A program made the position numbers and the translations under genes. The notes beneath the pieces were generated by a model that saw only the letters and a program-made list of their open reading frames with translations, made no database searches and was not told where the DNA came from. Shown one piece after another: positions 44,399 to 52,826 of a DNA stretch of 64,000 bases (positions within the stretch are counted from its first letter, which is position 1; the number at the start of each line of letters is the position of its first letter). The stretch is from assembly GCA_024234055.1 (NCBI GenBank), contig JACKOW010000009.1, positions 128,387-192,386 on the forward strand. Direction: 5' to 3'. Origin of the DNA: Rhodanobacteraceae bacterium (lineage in GTDB: Bacteria; Pseudomonadota; Gammaproteobacteria; Xanthomonadales; SZUA-5).

Positions 44399-45448
44399 AT
44401 GACCATGAGTTCCAGCGACCCGCGCATCGTCTCTCCGGTTGCCAGCCGTGAAGAAGACCTCATCGAGGCCAGTATCCGACCGCGCAAGCTGTCGGAATAT
44501 CTGGGCCAGAAGGCCGTGCGCGCGCAGATGGAGATCTACATCGAAGCCACGCGCCGACGTGGCGAGGCGCTGGACCATGTGCTGATCTTTGGTCCCCCGG
44601 GCTTGGGCAAGACCACACTCTCGCATGTCATCGCCAACGAGCTTGGTGTCAATCTGCGCCAGACCTCGGGGCCGGTGCTTGAGCGGGCTGGCGATCTGGC
44701 GGCGCTGCTGACCAATCTGCAGCCGCGCGATGTGCTCTTCGTCGACGAGATCCACCGCCTCTCACCGGTGGTCGAGGAAGTGCTGTATCCAGCGATGGAA
44801 GACTTCCAGATCGACATCATGATCGGCGATGGGCCGGCGGCACGCTCGATCAAGCTGGATCTGCCGCCGTTCACGCTGATCGGTGCCACCACCCGCGCCG
44901 GCCTGCTGACCGCGCCCTTGCGCGATCGCTTCGGCATCGTCCAGCGGCTGGAGTTCTACACGGTCGAAGAGTTGACCCGCATCGTCACTCGATCGGCAGG
45001 CATTCTGGGCATTCAGTGCGACCCGGACGGGGCCCTGGAAATCGCCCGGCGCTCGCGCGGCACCCCGCGGATAGCCAACCGCCTGCTGCGGCGCGCCCGC
45101 GACTTTGCCGAGATCAAGGGCGAAGGCGTGATCACGCTGAAGGCGGCGTCCGGCGCCATGGAGATGCTGGATGTCGATCACGAGGGCTTTGATGCCCTCG
45201 ATCGCCGCCTGCTGGGGCTGATGATCGAGCACTTCGAGGGTGGCCCGGTGGGTGTGGACAGCATGGCTGCGGCACTGAGCGAGGAGCGCGGCACCATCGA
45301 GGATGTGGTCGAGCCCTATCTGATCCAGCAGGGCTTTCTGATGCGCACGGCGCGCGGCCGCGTGGTCACCCGCAAGGCCTATCTGCATCTGGGACTGAAG
45401 CCGCCACGACGACCCGAACCCACCCCCGATCTGTTCGAGGACTCCTGA
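44399..45448 (+). CDS. ruvB: Holliday junction branch-migration ATPase RuvB
   Basis: The 349-residue AAA+ motor drives branch migration with RuvA at recombination junctions. Walker A is GPPGLGKTT, Walker B LFVDEIHRL, and sensor I is GATTRAGLLTAPLRDRFG. RGTPRIANRLLRRARDFAE and the C-terminal winged helix (RGRVVTRKAYLHLG) follow. It heads the ruvB-ybgC-tol-pal cluster, with its stop directly abutting the ybgC start. ruvA and ruvC are not upstream. Confidence 0.97.
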   Translation: MTMSSSDPRIVSPVASREEDLIEASIRPRKLSEYLGQKAVRAQMEIYIEATRRRGEALDHVLIFGPPGLGKTTLSHVIANELGVNLRQTSGPVLERAGDLAALLTNLQPRDVLFVDEIHRLSPVVEEVLYPAMEDFQIDIMIGDGPAARSIKLDLPPFTLIGATTRAGLLTAPLRDRFGIVQRLEFYTVEELTRIVTRSAGILGIQCDPDGALEIARRSRGTPRIANRLLRRARDFAEIKGEGVITLKAASGAMEMLDVDHEGFDALDRRLLGLMIEHFEGGPVGVDSMAAALSEERGTIEDVVEPYLIQQGFLMRTARGRVVTRKAYLHLGLKPPRRPEPTPDLFEDS

Positions 45449-45865
45449 GTGAGCAAGAGTGCTGCTGAATTCAGCTGGCCGGCCCGCGTCTACTGGGAAG
45501 ACACCGATGGCGGCGGCGTGGTCTATCACGCCAATTACCTGAAATTTCTGGAGCGCGCCCGCACTGAATGGCTGCGCGCCAAGGGTTTCGAGCAGCGGGC
45601 GCTGATGCTCGGAACATCCATGGTGTTTGCAGTCTACTCAATGCAGATACAGTTCCTGAAACCGGCTCGCCTGGATGACGCCCTGCGCATCAGCGCCAAG
45701 CTGGGCGTCTGCCGTCGAGCCAGCTTTGCGATGACCCAGGTCATCAGCCATGAACGCGATGGCACCGAGTTGTGCCGCGCCGAGGTGGAAATTGCCTGTC
45801 TCGATGCCGAAACCTTCAGACCCATACCCATACCGGCCCAAGTATTGACGGAGATTCAGCGGTGA
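45449..45865 (+). CDS. ybgC: Acyl-CoA thioesterase YbgC
   Basis: The 138-residue hot-dog fold thioesterase contains the 4-hydroxybenzoyl-CoA-type signature VYWEDTDGGGVVYHANYL with the catalytic Asp, and FLERARTEWLRAKGF. It is the conserved first gene of the tol-pal cluster. The start is GTG at 45449, immediately after the ruvB stop. Its stop overlaps the tolQ start (GTGA). Confidence 0.94.
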   Translation: MSKSAAEFSWPARVYWEDTDGGGVVYHANYLKFLERARTEWLRAKGFEQRALMLGTSMVFAVYSMQIQFLKPARLDDALRISAKLGVCRRASFAMTQVISHERDGTELCRAEVEIACLDAETFRPIPIPAQVLTEIQR

Positions 45866-46548
45866 ACAGTGGTGAGTTGAACTTGTTGGAACTGATTCTG
45901 GGTGCGAGCTTGCCGGTGCAGGTCGTCATGGTGCTGCTGATTGCGGCCTCGATCTGGTCCTGGTGGATCATCTTCCGCAAGCGCGCGGTGATCAGCATGG
46001 CCACGCGCACCGCAGATGAATTCGAGGAGCGCTTCTGGTCTGGCGCCGATCTGGCCCAGCTCTATCGCGAGGTCAGCAATCGCGGCAAGCCGGCGGTGGG
46101 TCTGGAGGGTGTGTTCGAGGCCGGATTCCGTGAGTTTGCGCGCCTGCGCCAGCGGCGTCAGATCGACAGTCGCACGCTGATCGAGGGCAGCCAGCGCGCC
46201 ATGCGCGTGGCGCTGTCGCGCGAGGTCGACCGCCTGGAACAGCATCTCAACAACCTGGCCACGGTCGGCTCGATCAGTCCCTATGTGGGTCTGTTCGGTA
46301 CCGTCTGGGGCATCATGGTCGCTTTCCACGGCCTGGCTGCCGTCAAGGAAGCCACCATCGCCATGGTGGCCCCCGGCATCTCCGAAGCCCTGATCGCCAC
46401 CGCCATGGGCCTGTTCGCGGCCATCCCGGCGGTGATCTTCTACAACCGCTTCTCCAACGCCGTCGAACGTATTGAAGTGCGTTATGACACTTTTCAGGAG
46501 GAATTCAGCAGCATCCTCCAGCGTCAGGCGCATGCGGAGGACAACTGA
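45862..46548 (+). CDS. tolQ: TolQ, Tol-Pal proton-channel subunit
   Basis: The 228-residue inner-membrane protein has three membrane segments, the first being VQVVMVLLIAASIWSWWIIF. The conserved VGLFGTVWGIMVAFHGL and SEALIATAMGLFAAIPAV segments form the channel with TolR. GTG at 45862 overlaps the ybgC stop; the longer frame to 45772 would lie inside ybgC. TolQ and TolR use proton flow to energise TolA and keep the outer membrane constricted at division. Confidence 0.96.
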   Translation: MNSGELNLLELILGASLPVQVVMVLLIAASIWSWWIIFRKRAVISMATRTADEFEERFWSGADLAQLYREVSNRGKPAVGLEGVFEAGFREFARLRQRRQIDSRTLIEGSQRAMRVALSREVDRLEQHLNNLATVGSISPYVGLFGTVWGIMVAFHGLAAVKEATIAMVAPGISEALIATAMGLFAAIPAVIFYNRFSNAVERIEVRYDTFQEEFSSILQRQAHAEDN

Positions 46549-46570
46549 GCGGCTGCGCCGCTCAGAAGCG

Positions 46571-46652
46571 GTGAAACGTGAAACGTAAAACGTCAATTCA
46601 GATGCGCAAACCCCACGCTGTGCCAATTGACGTTTTACTTTTCACGTTTCAC
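46571..46652. repeat. Large inverted repeat between tolQ and tolR
   Basis: Two 28-bp arms, 46571-46598 and 46625-46652, are complementary at 27 of 28 positions and enclose a 26-nt loop. The arms are AT-richer than the surrounding genes and built from GTGAAACG/GTAAAACG units. The hairpin lies within the tol-pal operon in a 154-bp gap. It could attenuate tolR expression, act as a processing site or be a REP-like insertion. Confidence 0.85.
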
Positions 46653-46702
46653 TTGTCTGGCAATCGAGCATCACTGAACACCTAGAGGCAGCCCCCACCA
46701 CC

Positions 46703-47128
46703 ATGCGCCGCAAACGCCGTAAGCCCGTCTCCGACATCAACGTGGTGCCCTACATCGACGTGATGTTGGTGCTGTTGATCATTTTCATGGTCACGGCGCC
46801 GCTGATGAATCTGGGCGTGGAGCTGGATTTGCCGCAGGCCAATGCCAATCCGCTGGATACGCCGGAGGATCCGGTGATTGTCAGTGTCGACAGTGCCGGG
46901 GACCTGTTTCTCACCATCAAGGGTGAGCGCGAGCCGATCGACATCGAGGGGCTGACCACCAAGATCGGCGCCTTCGTGCGCAACAACCCCAAGGTGCCGG
47001 TGCTGGTGGGTGGCGATCGCAATGTCAGCTATGGGCGGGTCTATGAGGCCATGGTCGCGCTGCAGGCTGCGGGCGCACCGCGGGTCGGGCTGATGGCTGA
47101 TCCGCTGCCGCAGGAGCCGCGCAAGTGA
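46703..47128 (+). CDS. tolR: TolR, Tol-Pal proton-channel subunit
   Basis: The 141-residue protein has a basic N terminus (MRRKRRKPVSDINVVPYIDV) and one membrane segment (MLVLLIIFMVTAPLMNLGVE). The essential Asp lies in VPYIDVMLVLL. A periplasmic domain follows. It is in the usual position after tolQ, but the gap of 154 bp is larger than usual because of the inverted repeat. Confidence 0.96.
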   Translation: MRRKRRKPVSDINVVPYIDVMLVLLIIFMVTAPLMNLGVELDLPQANANPLDTPEDPVIVSVDSAGDLFLTIKGEREPIDIEGLTTKIGAFVRNNPKVPVLVGGDRNVSYGRVYEAMVALQAAGAPRVGLMADPLPQEPRK

Positions 47129-47205
47129 GCCGCCGCCCTCAGATTCGCGGGAGTGCCTTGCCGGCCACCGACAACCAGCAACCGACAACCCATCGCTTCT
47201 GATCT

Positions 47206-48063
47206 ATGGAATCGGCCGCTGACCGCACCCGGGCACTCGTTTACGCCATTGGCGTACACGTACTCGCGGCACTCATCATGTTTGCCGGCCTGTTCGTCAG
47301 TGCACCCAAAAAGCCGGTCATTGCCGGCGGCGCGCTGGAGGCAGTGCTGGTCGACATGAATCTGGGGCGTCCGTTGCCCAAGCCGGCCACCAGGCCCACG
47401 CCCAAGCCCGAGCCTCCCAAACCGGTACCCAAACCGGAGCCGGCACCACCGCCACCGCCGCCCGCGGCCAAGCCTGATGACGTCACCGACCAACGCCCGA
47501 CCTTGCCGACGGTGCCTGATCAGAACGCCATGAATCTGGAGCGCCAGAAAGAGCAGCTGCGCAAGCAGCAGGAGGAGCAGCGGCGCCAGCAGGAGATCGA
47601 AAAGCAGCGCATGCAGCAGCTCGAAGACATCCGCAAGCAGCGCGCAGAAGCGGCGCGTCTGACCCAGGAGCGGGAAAAGCAGCTGGCGCAGGCGCGCGAG
47701 GCCCAGCGTGCCCAGGAAATACTGACTCAGCCAGCCACGCGAGAGCCCGAAGGGCAGCAGAGACCCGGCCAGGACGCGGCCAATGATCTGCTCAGCCAAT
47801 ATGCCGGACTGATTCAGGAAGTGGTGACCCAGAACTGGCGCAGACCCGCCAACACGCCGCCGGGGATCCGCTGCGTACTCAAAGTGCGTCAGATCCCTGG
47901 CGGGGAGGTCATCGGTGTCAGCATCGGATCGCCGTGCAACGCGAATCCGTTGATCCAGCAATCGATCATCCAGGCTGTCGAACGCGCCAGTCCGCTCCCG
48001 TACATGGGCTTTGAGGCAGTCTTCCAGCCTGCACTGAACTTCAACTTCCGCTATGACGGGTGA
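47206..48063 (+). CDS. tolA: TolA, inner-membrane anchor of Tol-Pal
   Basis: The 285-residue protein has an N-terminal membrane segment (ALVYAIGVHVLAALIMFAG), a Pro/Lys-rich stretch, a long charged coiled coil rich in Gln, Glu, Arg and Lys (residues 110-175), and a C-terminal TonB-like domain (GLIQEVVTQNWRRP, GIRCVLKVRQIPGG). It spans the periplasm to contact Pal and TolB. It is shorter than the E. coli protein because the coiled coil is shorter. A short CAACCAG-type array lies at 47167-47191 just upstream. Confidence 0.94.
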   Translation: MESAADRTRALVYAIGVHVLAALIMFAGLFVSAPKKPVIAGGALEAVLVDMNLGRPLPKPATRPTPKPEPPKPVPKPEPAPPPPPPAAKPDDVTDQRPTLPTVPDQNAMNLERQKEQLRKQQEEQRRQQEIEKQRMQQLEDIRKQRAEAARLTQEREKQLAQAREAQRAQEILTQPATREPEGQQRPGQDAANDLLSQYAGLIQEVVTQNWRRPANTPPGIRCVLKVRQIPGGEVIGVSIGSPCNANPLIQQSIIQAVERASPLPYMGFEAVFQPALNFNFRYDG

Positions 48064-48067
48064 ACCG

Positions 48068-49387
48068 ATGCAAAGACTCATCAGCACTGCAGTACTGGTT
48101 CTGGCTCTGCTCGGCCTGGCGCGCATCGCCAGTGCCCAGGGTCTGGAGATCGATATCGTCAACGGTCGCGACGCGGCCATTCCGATTGCCGTTGTGCCCT
48201 TTGCCTGGGAGGCGGCAGCCATGCCCGATCCCACATCCATCGATCAGGTCGTCAGGGCCGATCTCAACCGTTCCGGGCAATTCCGGGCGCTGGCCAAGGA
48301 AGACGTGATCGAGCTGCCGGCACGGGGAGCCGACATCCGCTTTCCCACCTGGCAGTTGCTCAAGCAGGATTACATCGTCGTCGGGCGTATCCAGAGCGCC
48401 GACGTCGGTTACCGGGTGGAATTTGAATTGCACGAGGTCAAGTCTGGCAAGCCGCTGCTGGCGCTGGCGCTGCCGGTGCGTCCCGGAGACTTCCGCGCGG
48501 TGTCTCACCAGATTGCCGATCTGGTCTACGAGAAGATCATCGGCGTGCGCGGCGCCTTCTTCACCCGCATTGCCTACATCACAGCCAAGCGCAAGGGCGA
48601 AGGCAAGTACGAGTACGCCATCTGGGTGGCTGATTCCGATGGCTACAACGAACAGCGCATCGTCTGGAACGACGAGCCATTCCTGTCGCCGGCCTGGTCG
48701 CCGGACGGCAAGTCGCTGGCCTATGTGAGCTTCGAGCGCCAGGGCGGTCACACCATCTACCTGCATGAACTGGCCACTGGCTCGCGCCGGGTGATCACCT
48801 CGTTCAAGGGCATCAATGGCGCGCCCACGTTTTCGCCCGATGGCAGCACGCTGGCGCTGACCCTGTCGCGCAGTGGCAATCCCGAGATCTACACGCTGAA
48901 TCTGCTGAACAACAATCTGACGCAGCTGACCCGGCATTTCTCCATTGACACCGAAGCAGCCTGGATGCCGGGTGGCAACAGCCTGATCTTCACCTCCGAC
49001 CGATCCGGCAAGCCCCAGATCTACAGCATGCCGGCTTCCGGAGGCACGCCTGAGCGCCTGACCTCGGTCGGTGATTACAACGCCCGCGCCTCCGTCTCCT
49101 ATGACGGCCGCCTTATGGCAATGGTGCAGGGAAATAGGAACGTGTATCGTATTGCGGTCGTGGACCGCGAGCGCGGGGGCACCAACGCGGTTCGGCTGAT
49201 TTCACCGGGTCCGTTGGATGAATCCCCAAGCTTCGCGCCCAACGCAAGCATGGTGCTGTACGCTGCCCGCGAAGGGAATCGCGGGGTTCTTTATTCGGCA
49301 CCGATCGACGGATCGATCCGAGCACGCTTGGCCATCCCTGACGGCGACGTTCGGGAACCGGCGTGGGGACCCTTCAGGCAACGTTGA
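48068..49387 (+). CDS. tolB: TolB, periplasmic beta-propeller
   Basis: The 439-residue protein has a signal peptide (MQRLISTAVLVLALLGLARIA...), an N-terminal alpha/beta domain and a six-bladed propeller with repeats such as LSPAWSPDGKSLAYVS and PTFSPDGSTLALT. TolB binds Pal. ATG at 48068 is chosen for the signal peptide; ATG at 48053 would overlap the tolA end. Confidence 0.95.
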   Translation: MQRLISTAVLVLALLGLARIASAQGLEIDIVNGRDAAIPIAVVPFAWEAAAMPDPTSIDQVVRADLNRSGQFRALAKEDVIELPARGADIRFPTWQLLKQDYIVVGRIQSADVGYRVEFELHEVKSGKPLLALALPVRPGDFRAVSHQIADLVYEKIIGVRGAFFTRIAYITAKRKGEGKYEYAIWVADSDGYNEQRIVWNDEPFLSPAWSPDGKSLAYVSFERQGGHTIYLHELATGSRRVITSFKGINGAPTFSPDGSTLALTLSRSGNPEIYTLNLLNNNLTQLTRHFSIDTEAAWMPGGNSLIFTSDRSGKPQIYSMPASGGTPERLTSVGDYNARASVSYDGRLMAMVQGNRNVYRIAVVDRERGGTNAVRLISPGPLDESPSFAPNASMVLYAAREGNRGVLYSAPIDGSIRARLAIPDGDVREPAWGPFRQR

Positions 49388-49444
49388 TTCAAGTGAAAAT
49401 AAGATGTGCACAGGTTCGCTGTCATTCGTACGAAGGATAAGAAA

Positions 49445-49960
49445 ATGAATACCCCGATTCGCGTTTTGGTGATTGCGCTGGCCCTGGCTGGCGTTGCTTG
49501 CAAAAAGGAAGTGGTCAAGCCGGAAGCCCCGCCGCAGACTCCGGCGCCGACTCAGCCCACGACTGCTCCGGCCCAGGAAGAGAGCTGGACCAACCCGGCC
49601 CTGCTCGATTCCAAGCCCTGCCTGGTCTCGCGCGTTGCCTACTTCGACCTCGATCAGACCACGATCAAGTCCGAGGCGATGGAAATGCTGCGCTGCCATG
49701 GCAAGTGGCTGGCGAGCAACCCGGGTGCCCGGATCTCGCTGGAAGGTCACGCTGACGAGCGCGGTTCGCGCGAATACAACCTGGGCCTGGGTGAGCGCCG
49801 CGGCAATGCCGTGCGCGACATGCTGCTGGCCAACGGTGGTCGCAGCGAGCAGGTTGCCGTGGTCAGCTACGGCGAAGAGCGTCCGATCTGCACCGACAGC
49901 GATGAAAGCTGCTGGTCCAAGAATCGTCGCGCCGAGATCGTCTACACCGCCAAGCAGTAA
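49445..49960 (+). CDS. pal: Pal, peptidoglycan-associated lipoprotein
   Basis: The 171-residue lipoprotein has the lipobox AGVAC, a Pro/Thr-rich linker and an OmpA-type peptidoglycan-binding domain. This domain holds YFDLDQTTIKSEA, SLEGHADERGSREYN and LGERRGNAV. It anchors the outer membrane to peptidoglycan. ATG at 49445 follows AAGGATAAG. The frame is open to 49406 but the signal peptide sets the start. Confidence 0.96.
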   Translation: MNTPIRVLVIALALAGVACKKEVVKPEAPPQTPAPTQPTTAPAQEESWTNPALLDSKPCLVSRVAYFDLDQTTIKSEAMEMLRCHGKWLASNPGARISLEGHADERGSREYNLGLGERRGNAVRDMLLANGGRSEQVAVVSYGEERPICTDSDESCWSKNRRAEIVYTAKQ

Positions 49961-49969
49961 GCGGTCGTG

Positions 49970-50860
49970 ATGATGATCGACGTTCGTACATTGACGCTTC
50001 GATCCCTGACGGCGGCCCTCGTGGCCGCCGTCTGTGTTTGTGGATCGGCACAGGCGCAGAGCCGCCTCAGTCTGGCAGAGCGGGTCAGCCAGCTTGAGCG
50101 CCAGGTCCAGGGCAGTGCGGACTCCGGCAACATGTCCGAGCTCATCCTGCGCAACCAGGAATTGCAGAATGAAGTCCAGAACCTGCGCGGACTGGTCGAA
50201 AGTCAGGCTTTCGAAATTGAAGGCTTGAAGAAGCGCCAGCGCGACCAGTACGTGGATCTGGATTCACGTCTGCAGCGTCTGGAAGGCGGCATGACCGTGC
50301 CAGCGCGCCCGGCCGCCAACGAGCCGATGGACAGCGTGGCTCCGGAGCAACTGAACGCTGACGAGCCGACCACCCGATTCGGTGAACCGACGCCGATGAA
50401 TCCACCGTTGCCGGTAGGCGCCGAGACTGTGGGCGGTGATCTGGCTGGCAATGCTGCCCCAGCGGTGGGTGGTCCGGACGAGAAGCAGGCTTACGAGGCT
50501 GCCTTCGAAGCGCTCAAGCAGGGTCGCTATTCCGAATCCTCGCAGCTGTTCTCGATGTTCCTGCAGCAGTATCCCGTTGGTGAGTACGCCGCCAACGCCA
50601 GTTACTGGCTGGGCGAGTCCTATTACGTCACCCAGAATTATGAAATTGCCCTGGAGACTTTCCAGGGATTGCTGGCACGCTTCCCGGACAGCCGCAAGGC
50701 GCCGGATGCCTTGCTCAAGGTAGGCTATTGCCAATATGAACTGGGCGATTCGCGCAGCGCCGCCCGCACCCTGAACGACGTCGTTTCGCGCTATCCGGAT
50801 ACGCCGGTGGCCCGTCTGGCCCAGGGTCGGTTGCGGGCCTTGCGCCTGGACGGACGCTAG
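49970..50860 (+). CDS. cpoB: CpoB (YbgF), cell-division coordinator
   Basis: The 296-residue periplasmic protein has a signal peptide (ending CGSAQAQ), a coiled-coil trimerisation region near 40-100 (LAERVSQLERQVQG, LQNEVQNLRGLVESQ), a Pro-rich linker, and C-terminal TPR repeats (AYEAAFEALKQGRYSESSQL). CpoB links Tol-Pal and PBP1B at the septum. The codons GTG 49967, ATG 49970 and ATG 49973 are adjacent possible starts. Confidence 0.93.
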   Translation: MMIDVRTLTLRSLTAALVAAVCVCGSAQAQSRLSLAERVSQLERQVQGSADSGNMSELILRNQELQNEVQNLRGLVESQAFEIEGLKKRQRDQYVDLDSRLQRLEGGMTVPARPAANEPMDSVAPEQLNADEPTTRFGEPTPMNPPLPVGAETVGGDLAGNAAPAVGGPDEKQAYEAAFEALKQGRYSESSQLFSMFLQQYPVGEYAANASYWLGESYYVTQNYEIALETFQGLLARFPDSRKAPDALLKVGYCQYELGDSRSAARTLNDVVSRYPDTPVARLAQGRLRALRLDGR

Positions 50861-50867
50861 CTGCGGT

Positions 50868-50893
50868 GCTCGCTGCGCCGTGGCGCAGCGAGC
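50868..50893 (+). terminator. Hairpin after cpoB
   Basis: A strong stem GCTCGCTGCGC / GCGCAGCGAGC (50868-50878 with 50883-50893) with a 4-nt loop begins 7 bp after the cpoB stop. The next T-rich bases come only around 50910, so it may slow or partly stop transcription before queE rather than fully terminate it. Confidence 0.45.
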
Positions 50894-50940
50894 GGTACCT
50901 GCAGCGACTGTGCTTTTCTTCGAATTCGACCGAGCCGGGG

Positions 50941-51621
50941 ATGACCGACGCCAGTACCTCTGAAGCGGCCTCGCCGACGGCCGCAATGCTGCGGATCACC
51001 GAGATCTTTCACTCGATCCAGGGCGAAGCCGATGCCGTCGGCTGGCCCACGGTGTTCGTGCGCCTGACCGGCTGTCCGCTGCGATGCGCCTGGTGTGACA
51101 CCACCTATTCCTTTCACGGTGGCAACAAGCGCAGCCTGGATGAGGTGCTTGCCAGCGTTGCCGCATTCAATACCCGGCATGTCTGCGTCACCGGCGGCGA
51201 GCCGCTGGCGCAGCGCGCTTGCCTGTCCTTGCTGAGTGCTCTGTGCGACGCCGGCCACGAGGTCTCGCTGGAAACCTCCGGCGCCATGGATGTCAGCGGC
51301 GTCGATGCGCGCGTGCGCAAGGTGCTCGATCTCAAGTGCCCCGGCTCCGGCGAGCATCAGCGCAATCGCTACGAGAATCTGCCCTTGCTGAGCCAGGCTG
51401 ACCAGATCAAGTTCGTCATTGCCGACCGCGCCGACTATCTGTGGGCCCGCGAGCAGTGCCAGACCCGCGGTCTGCCGGCCATCTGCCAGGTGCTGTTCTC
51501 CCCGGTGGCCGAAGTGCTGCCAGCGCCGACCCTGGTCGACTGGATACTGGCTGACCGCATGCCGGTGCGCTTTCAGCTGCAGTTGCACAAGGTCCTGTGG
51601 GGGAATGTGGCGGGGCGCTAG
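50941..51621 (+). CDS. queE: QueE, 7-carboxy-7-deazaguanine synthase
   Basis: The 226-residue radical-SAM enzyme makes 7-carboxy-7-deazaguanine for queuosine. The short Fe-S loop TGCPLRCAWCDTTYSFHG holds the three cysteines, and EIFHSIQGEADAVGWPTVFV precedes it. VTGGEPLAQ and ETSGAMDVSG follow. The upstream frame to 50866 has no homology. It is the usual neighbour of queC, but here 482 bp of repeats and a pyrimidine tract lie between them. Confidence 0.95.
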   Translation: MTDASTSEAASPTAAMLRITEIFHSIQGEADAVGWPTVFVRLTGCPLRCAWCDTTYSFHGGNKRSLDEVLASVAAFNTRHVCVTGGEPLAQRACLSLLSALCDAGHEVSLETSGAMDVSGVDARVRKVLDLKCPGSGEHQRNRYENLPLLSQADQIKFVIADRADYLWAREQCQTRGLPAICQVLFSPVAEVLPAPTLVDWILADRMPVRFQLQLHKVLWGNVAGR

Positions 51622-51638
51622 GGTTGAGCTCGGTTGTC

Positions 51639-51694
51639 GGGACTCGGGACTCGGGACTCGGGACTCGGGACTCGGGACTCGGGACTCGGGACTC
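51639..51694 (+). repeat. (GGGACTC)8 tandem array after queE
   Basis: Eight perfect copies of a 7-bp unit begin 17 bp after the queE stop. The sense strand holds G triplets separated by four bases, so the transcript could form a G-quadruplex. It is preceded by GGTTGTCG, as at 54111-54157 after the phosphatase gene. Confidence 0.9.
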
Positions 51695-51717
51695 GGGGTT
51701 CCGGAAACCCCAACCCG

Positions 51718-52001
51718 GCGTCATTGCGAGCCACCTGTGTCGGTCCGACACTGCCCACGGGCCATGAACCACAAGCTGCCTGTAGGAGCGACCTCGCGTC
51801 GCGACCGGCAAGCCGCAGGTCCGAAGCAGCGGTCGCGCCGCAAGGGCGCTCCTACAGGTGAACAAAGCAAATCAACGACTTGCGATATGGGTTCATGGAG
51901 AGGAGCGCAGCGACGAAGCAATCCAGAGATGGGTTACCAAGCCAGAGGATTTCTTTCCCCGGATCAAGTCCGCGCTCTTGTAGGTCCAGACAAGTCTGGA
52001 C
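51718..52001 (+). repeat. Truncated composite repeat and GTCCAGAC palindrome
   Basis: A third near-complete composite element starts at GCGTCATTGCGAGCCACCTG (51718) and runs to about 51970 (GGATCAAGTCCG), lacking the last 15 or so bases of the 26498 copy. A GTCCAGAC palindrome is at 51984-52001 immediately after. It interrupts queE and queC, which are usually adjacent. Confidence 0.8.
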
Positions 52002-52040
52002 TACAAGAGCGCCGAAGCCCGTAGTCTTGCGTAGTCCTCA

Positions 52041-52090
52041 TCCCCTTTTCCTTTTTCCCTTTTCCTTTTTCCTTTTCCTTTTTCCCTTCT
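52041..52090 (+). promoter_or_regulatory. Polypyrimidine leader before queC
   Basis: About 50 bases of nearly pure C and T (CCCCTTTTCCTTTTTCCC-like) precede the queC start by 14 bp, and no Shine-Dalgarno purine run is visible. A pyrimidine-rich leader can bind ribosomal protein S1; that role is inference. It may also be another low-complexity repeat. Confidence 0.45.
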
Positions 52091-52103
52091 TCAGCTCTGA
52101 CCC

Positions 52104-52805
52104 ATGTCCTCAGCCATCATCCTGCTCTCCGGCGGTCTCGATTCAGCCACCGTCCTGGCCATGGCCCGTGCCGCGGGCCACCGTTGCTATGCCCTCAGTG
52201 TCGACTATCGCCAGCGTCATCGCGCCGAGCTGGTGGCGGCTCGGCGTATCGCCGAGACCCTGGGGGCCCATGAGCATCGCGTCATTCCCTTGGATCTGCG
52301 TGCCATCGGCGGCTCGGCCCTGACTGATGACACCATCGACGTGCCGGAATCGCCCACCAGCGGCATACCGGTCACCTACGTGCCGGCCCGCAACACCCTG
52401 ATGCTGTCGCTGGCGCTGGCCTATGGCGAAGTCATCGGCGCCAACGATCTCTACATCGGTGTCAACGCCGTCGACTACTCCGGCTATCCCGATTGCCGTC
52501 CCGAGTTCATCGCGGCTTACCAGCGGATGGCGCGGCTGGCCACCAAGACCGGCGTCGAAGGTGCTGCGATCACCATCCACGCGCCGATCATCGACCTCAG
52601 CAAGGCCGAGATCATTCGCCGCGGCATTGCGCTCGGCGTCGATTACGGCATGACCGTGTCCTGCTACCAGGCCGATGGTGAGGGCCGAGCCTGCGGCCGC
52701 TGCGACTCCTGCCGGCTGCGTCGCGAGGGCTTTGCCGAAGCCGGCGTGCCCGATCCCACCCGCTACCAGCCGGCGGCTCCGGATTCGTCCGGAATCCATC
52801 ACTGA
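52104..52805 (+). CDS. queC: QueC, 7-cyano-7-deazaguanine synthase
   Basis: The 233-residue enzyme converts 7-carboxy-7-deazaguanine to preQ0 with ATP and ammonia. The PP-loop LLSGGLDSATVLAMA is at the N terminus. The zinc site is CGRCDSCRLRREGF near the C terminus, preceded by CYQADGEGRA. It lies with the tol-pal cluster as in many gammaproteobacteria. The later pathway enzymes are not in the window. Confidence 0.96.
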   Translation: MSSAIILLSGGLDSATVLAMARAAGHRCYALSVDYRQRHRAELVAARRIAETLGAHEHRVIPLDLRAIGGSALTDDTIDVPESPTSGIPVTYVPARNTLMLSLALAYGEVIGANDLYIGVNAVDYSGYPDCRPEFIAAYQRMARLATKTGVEGAAITIHAPIIDLSKAEIIRRGIALGVDYGMTVSCYQADGEGRACGRCDSCRLRREGFAEAGVPDPTRYQPAAPDSSGIHH

Positions 52806-52826
52806 TCCAGCGTGGGCACTCCGACC

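Noticed and set aside
51639..51694. CRISPR-like array
   Set aside because: The units are 7 bp with no spacers, and no cas genes are present. The 48-bp repeats at 7124-7480 are in a reading frame and code for acidic peptides.
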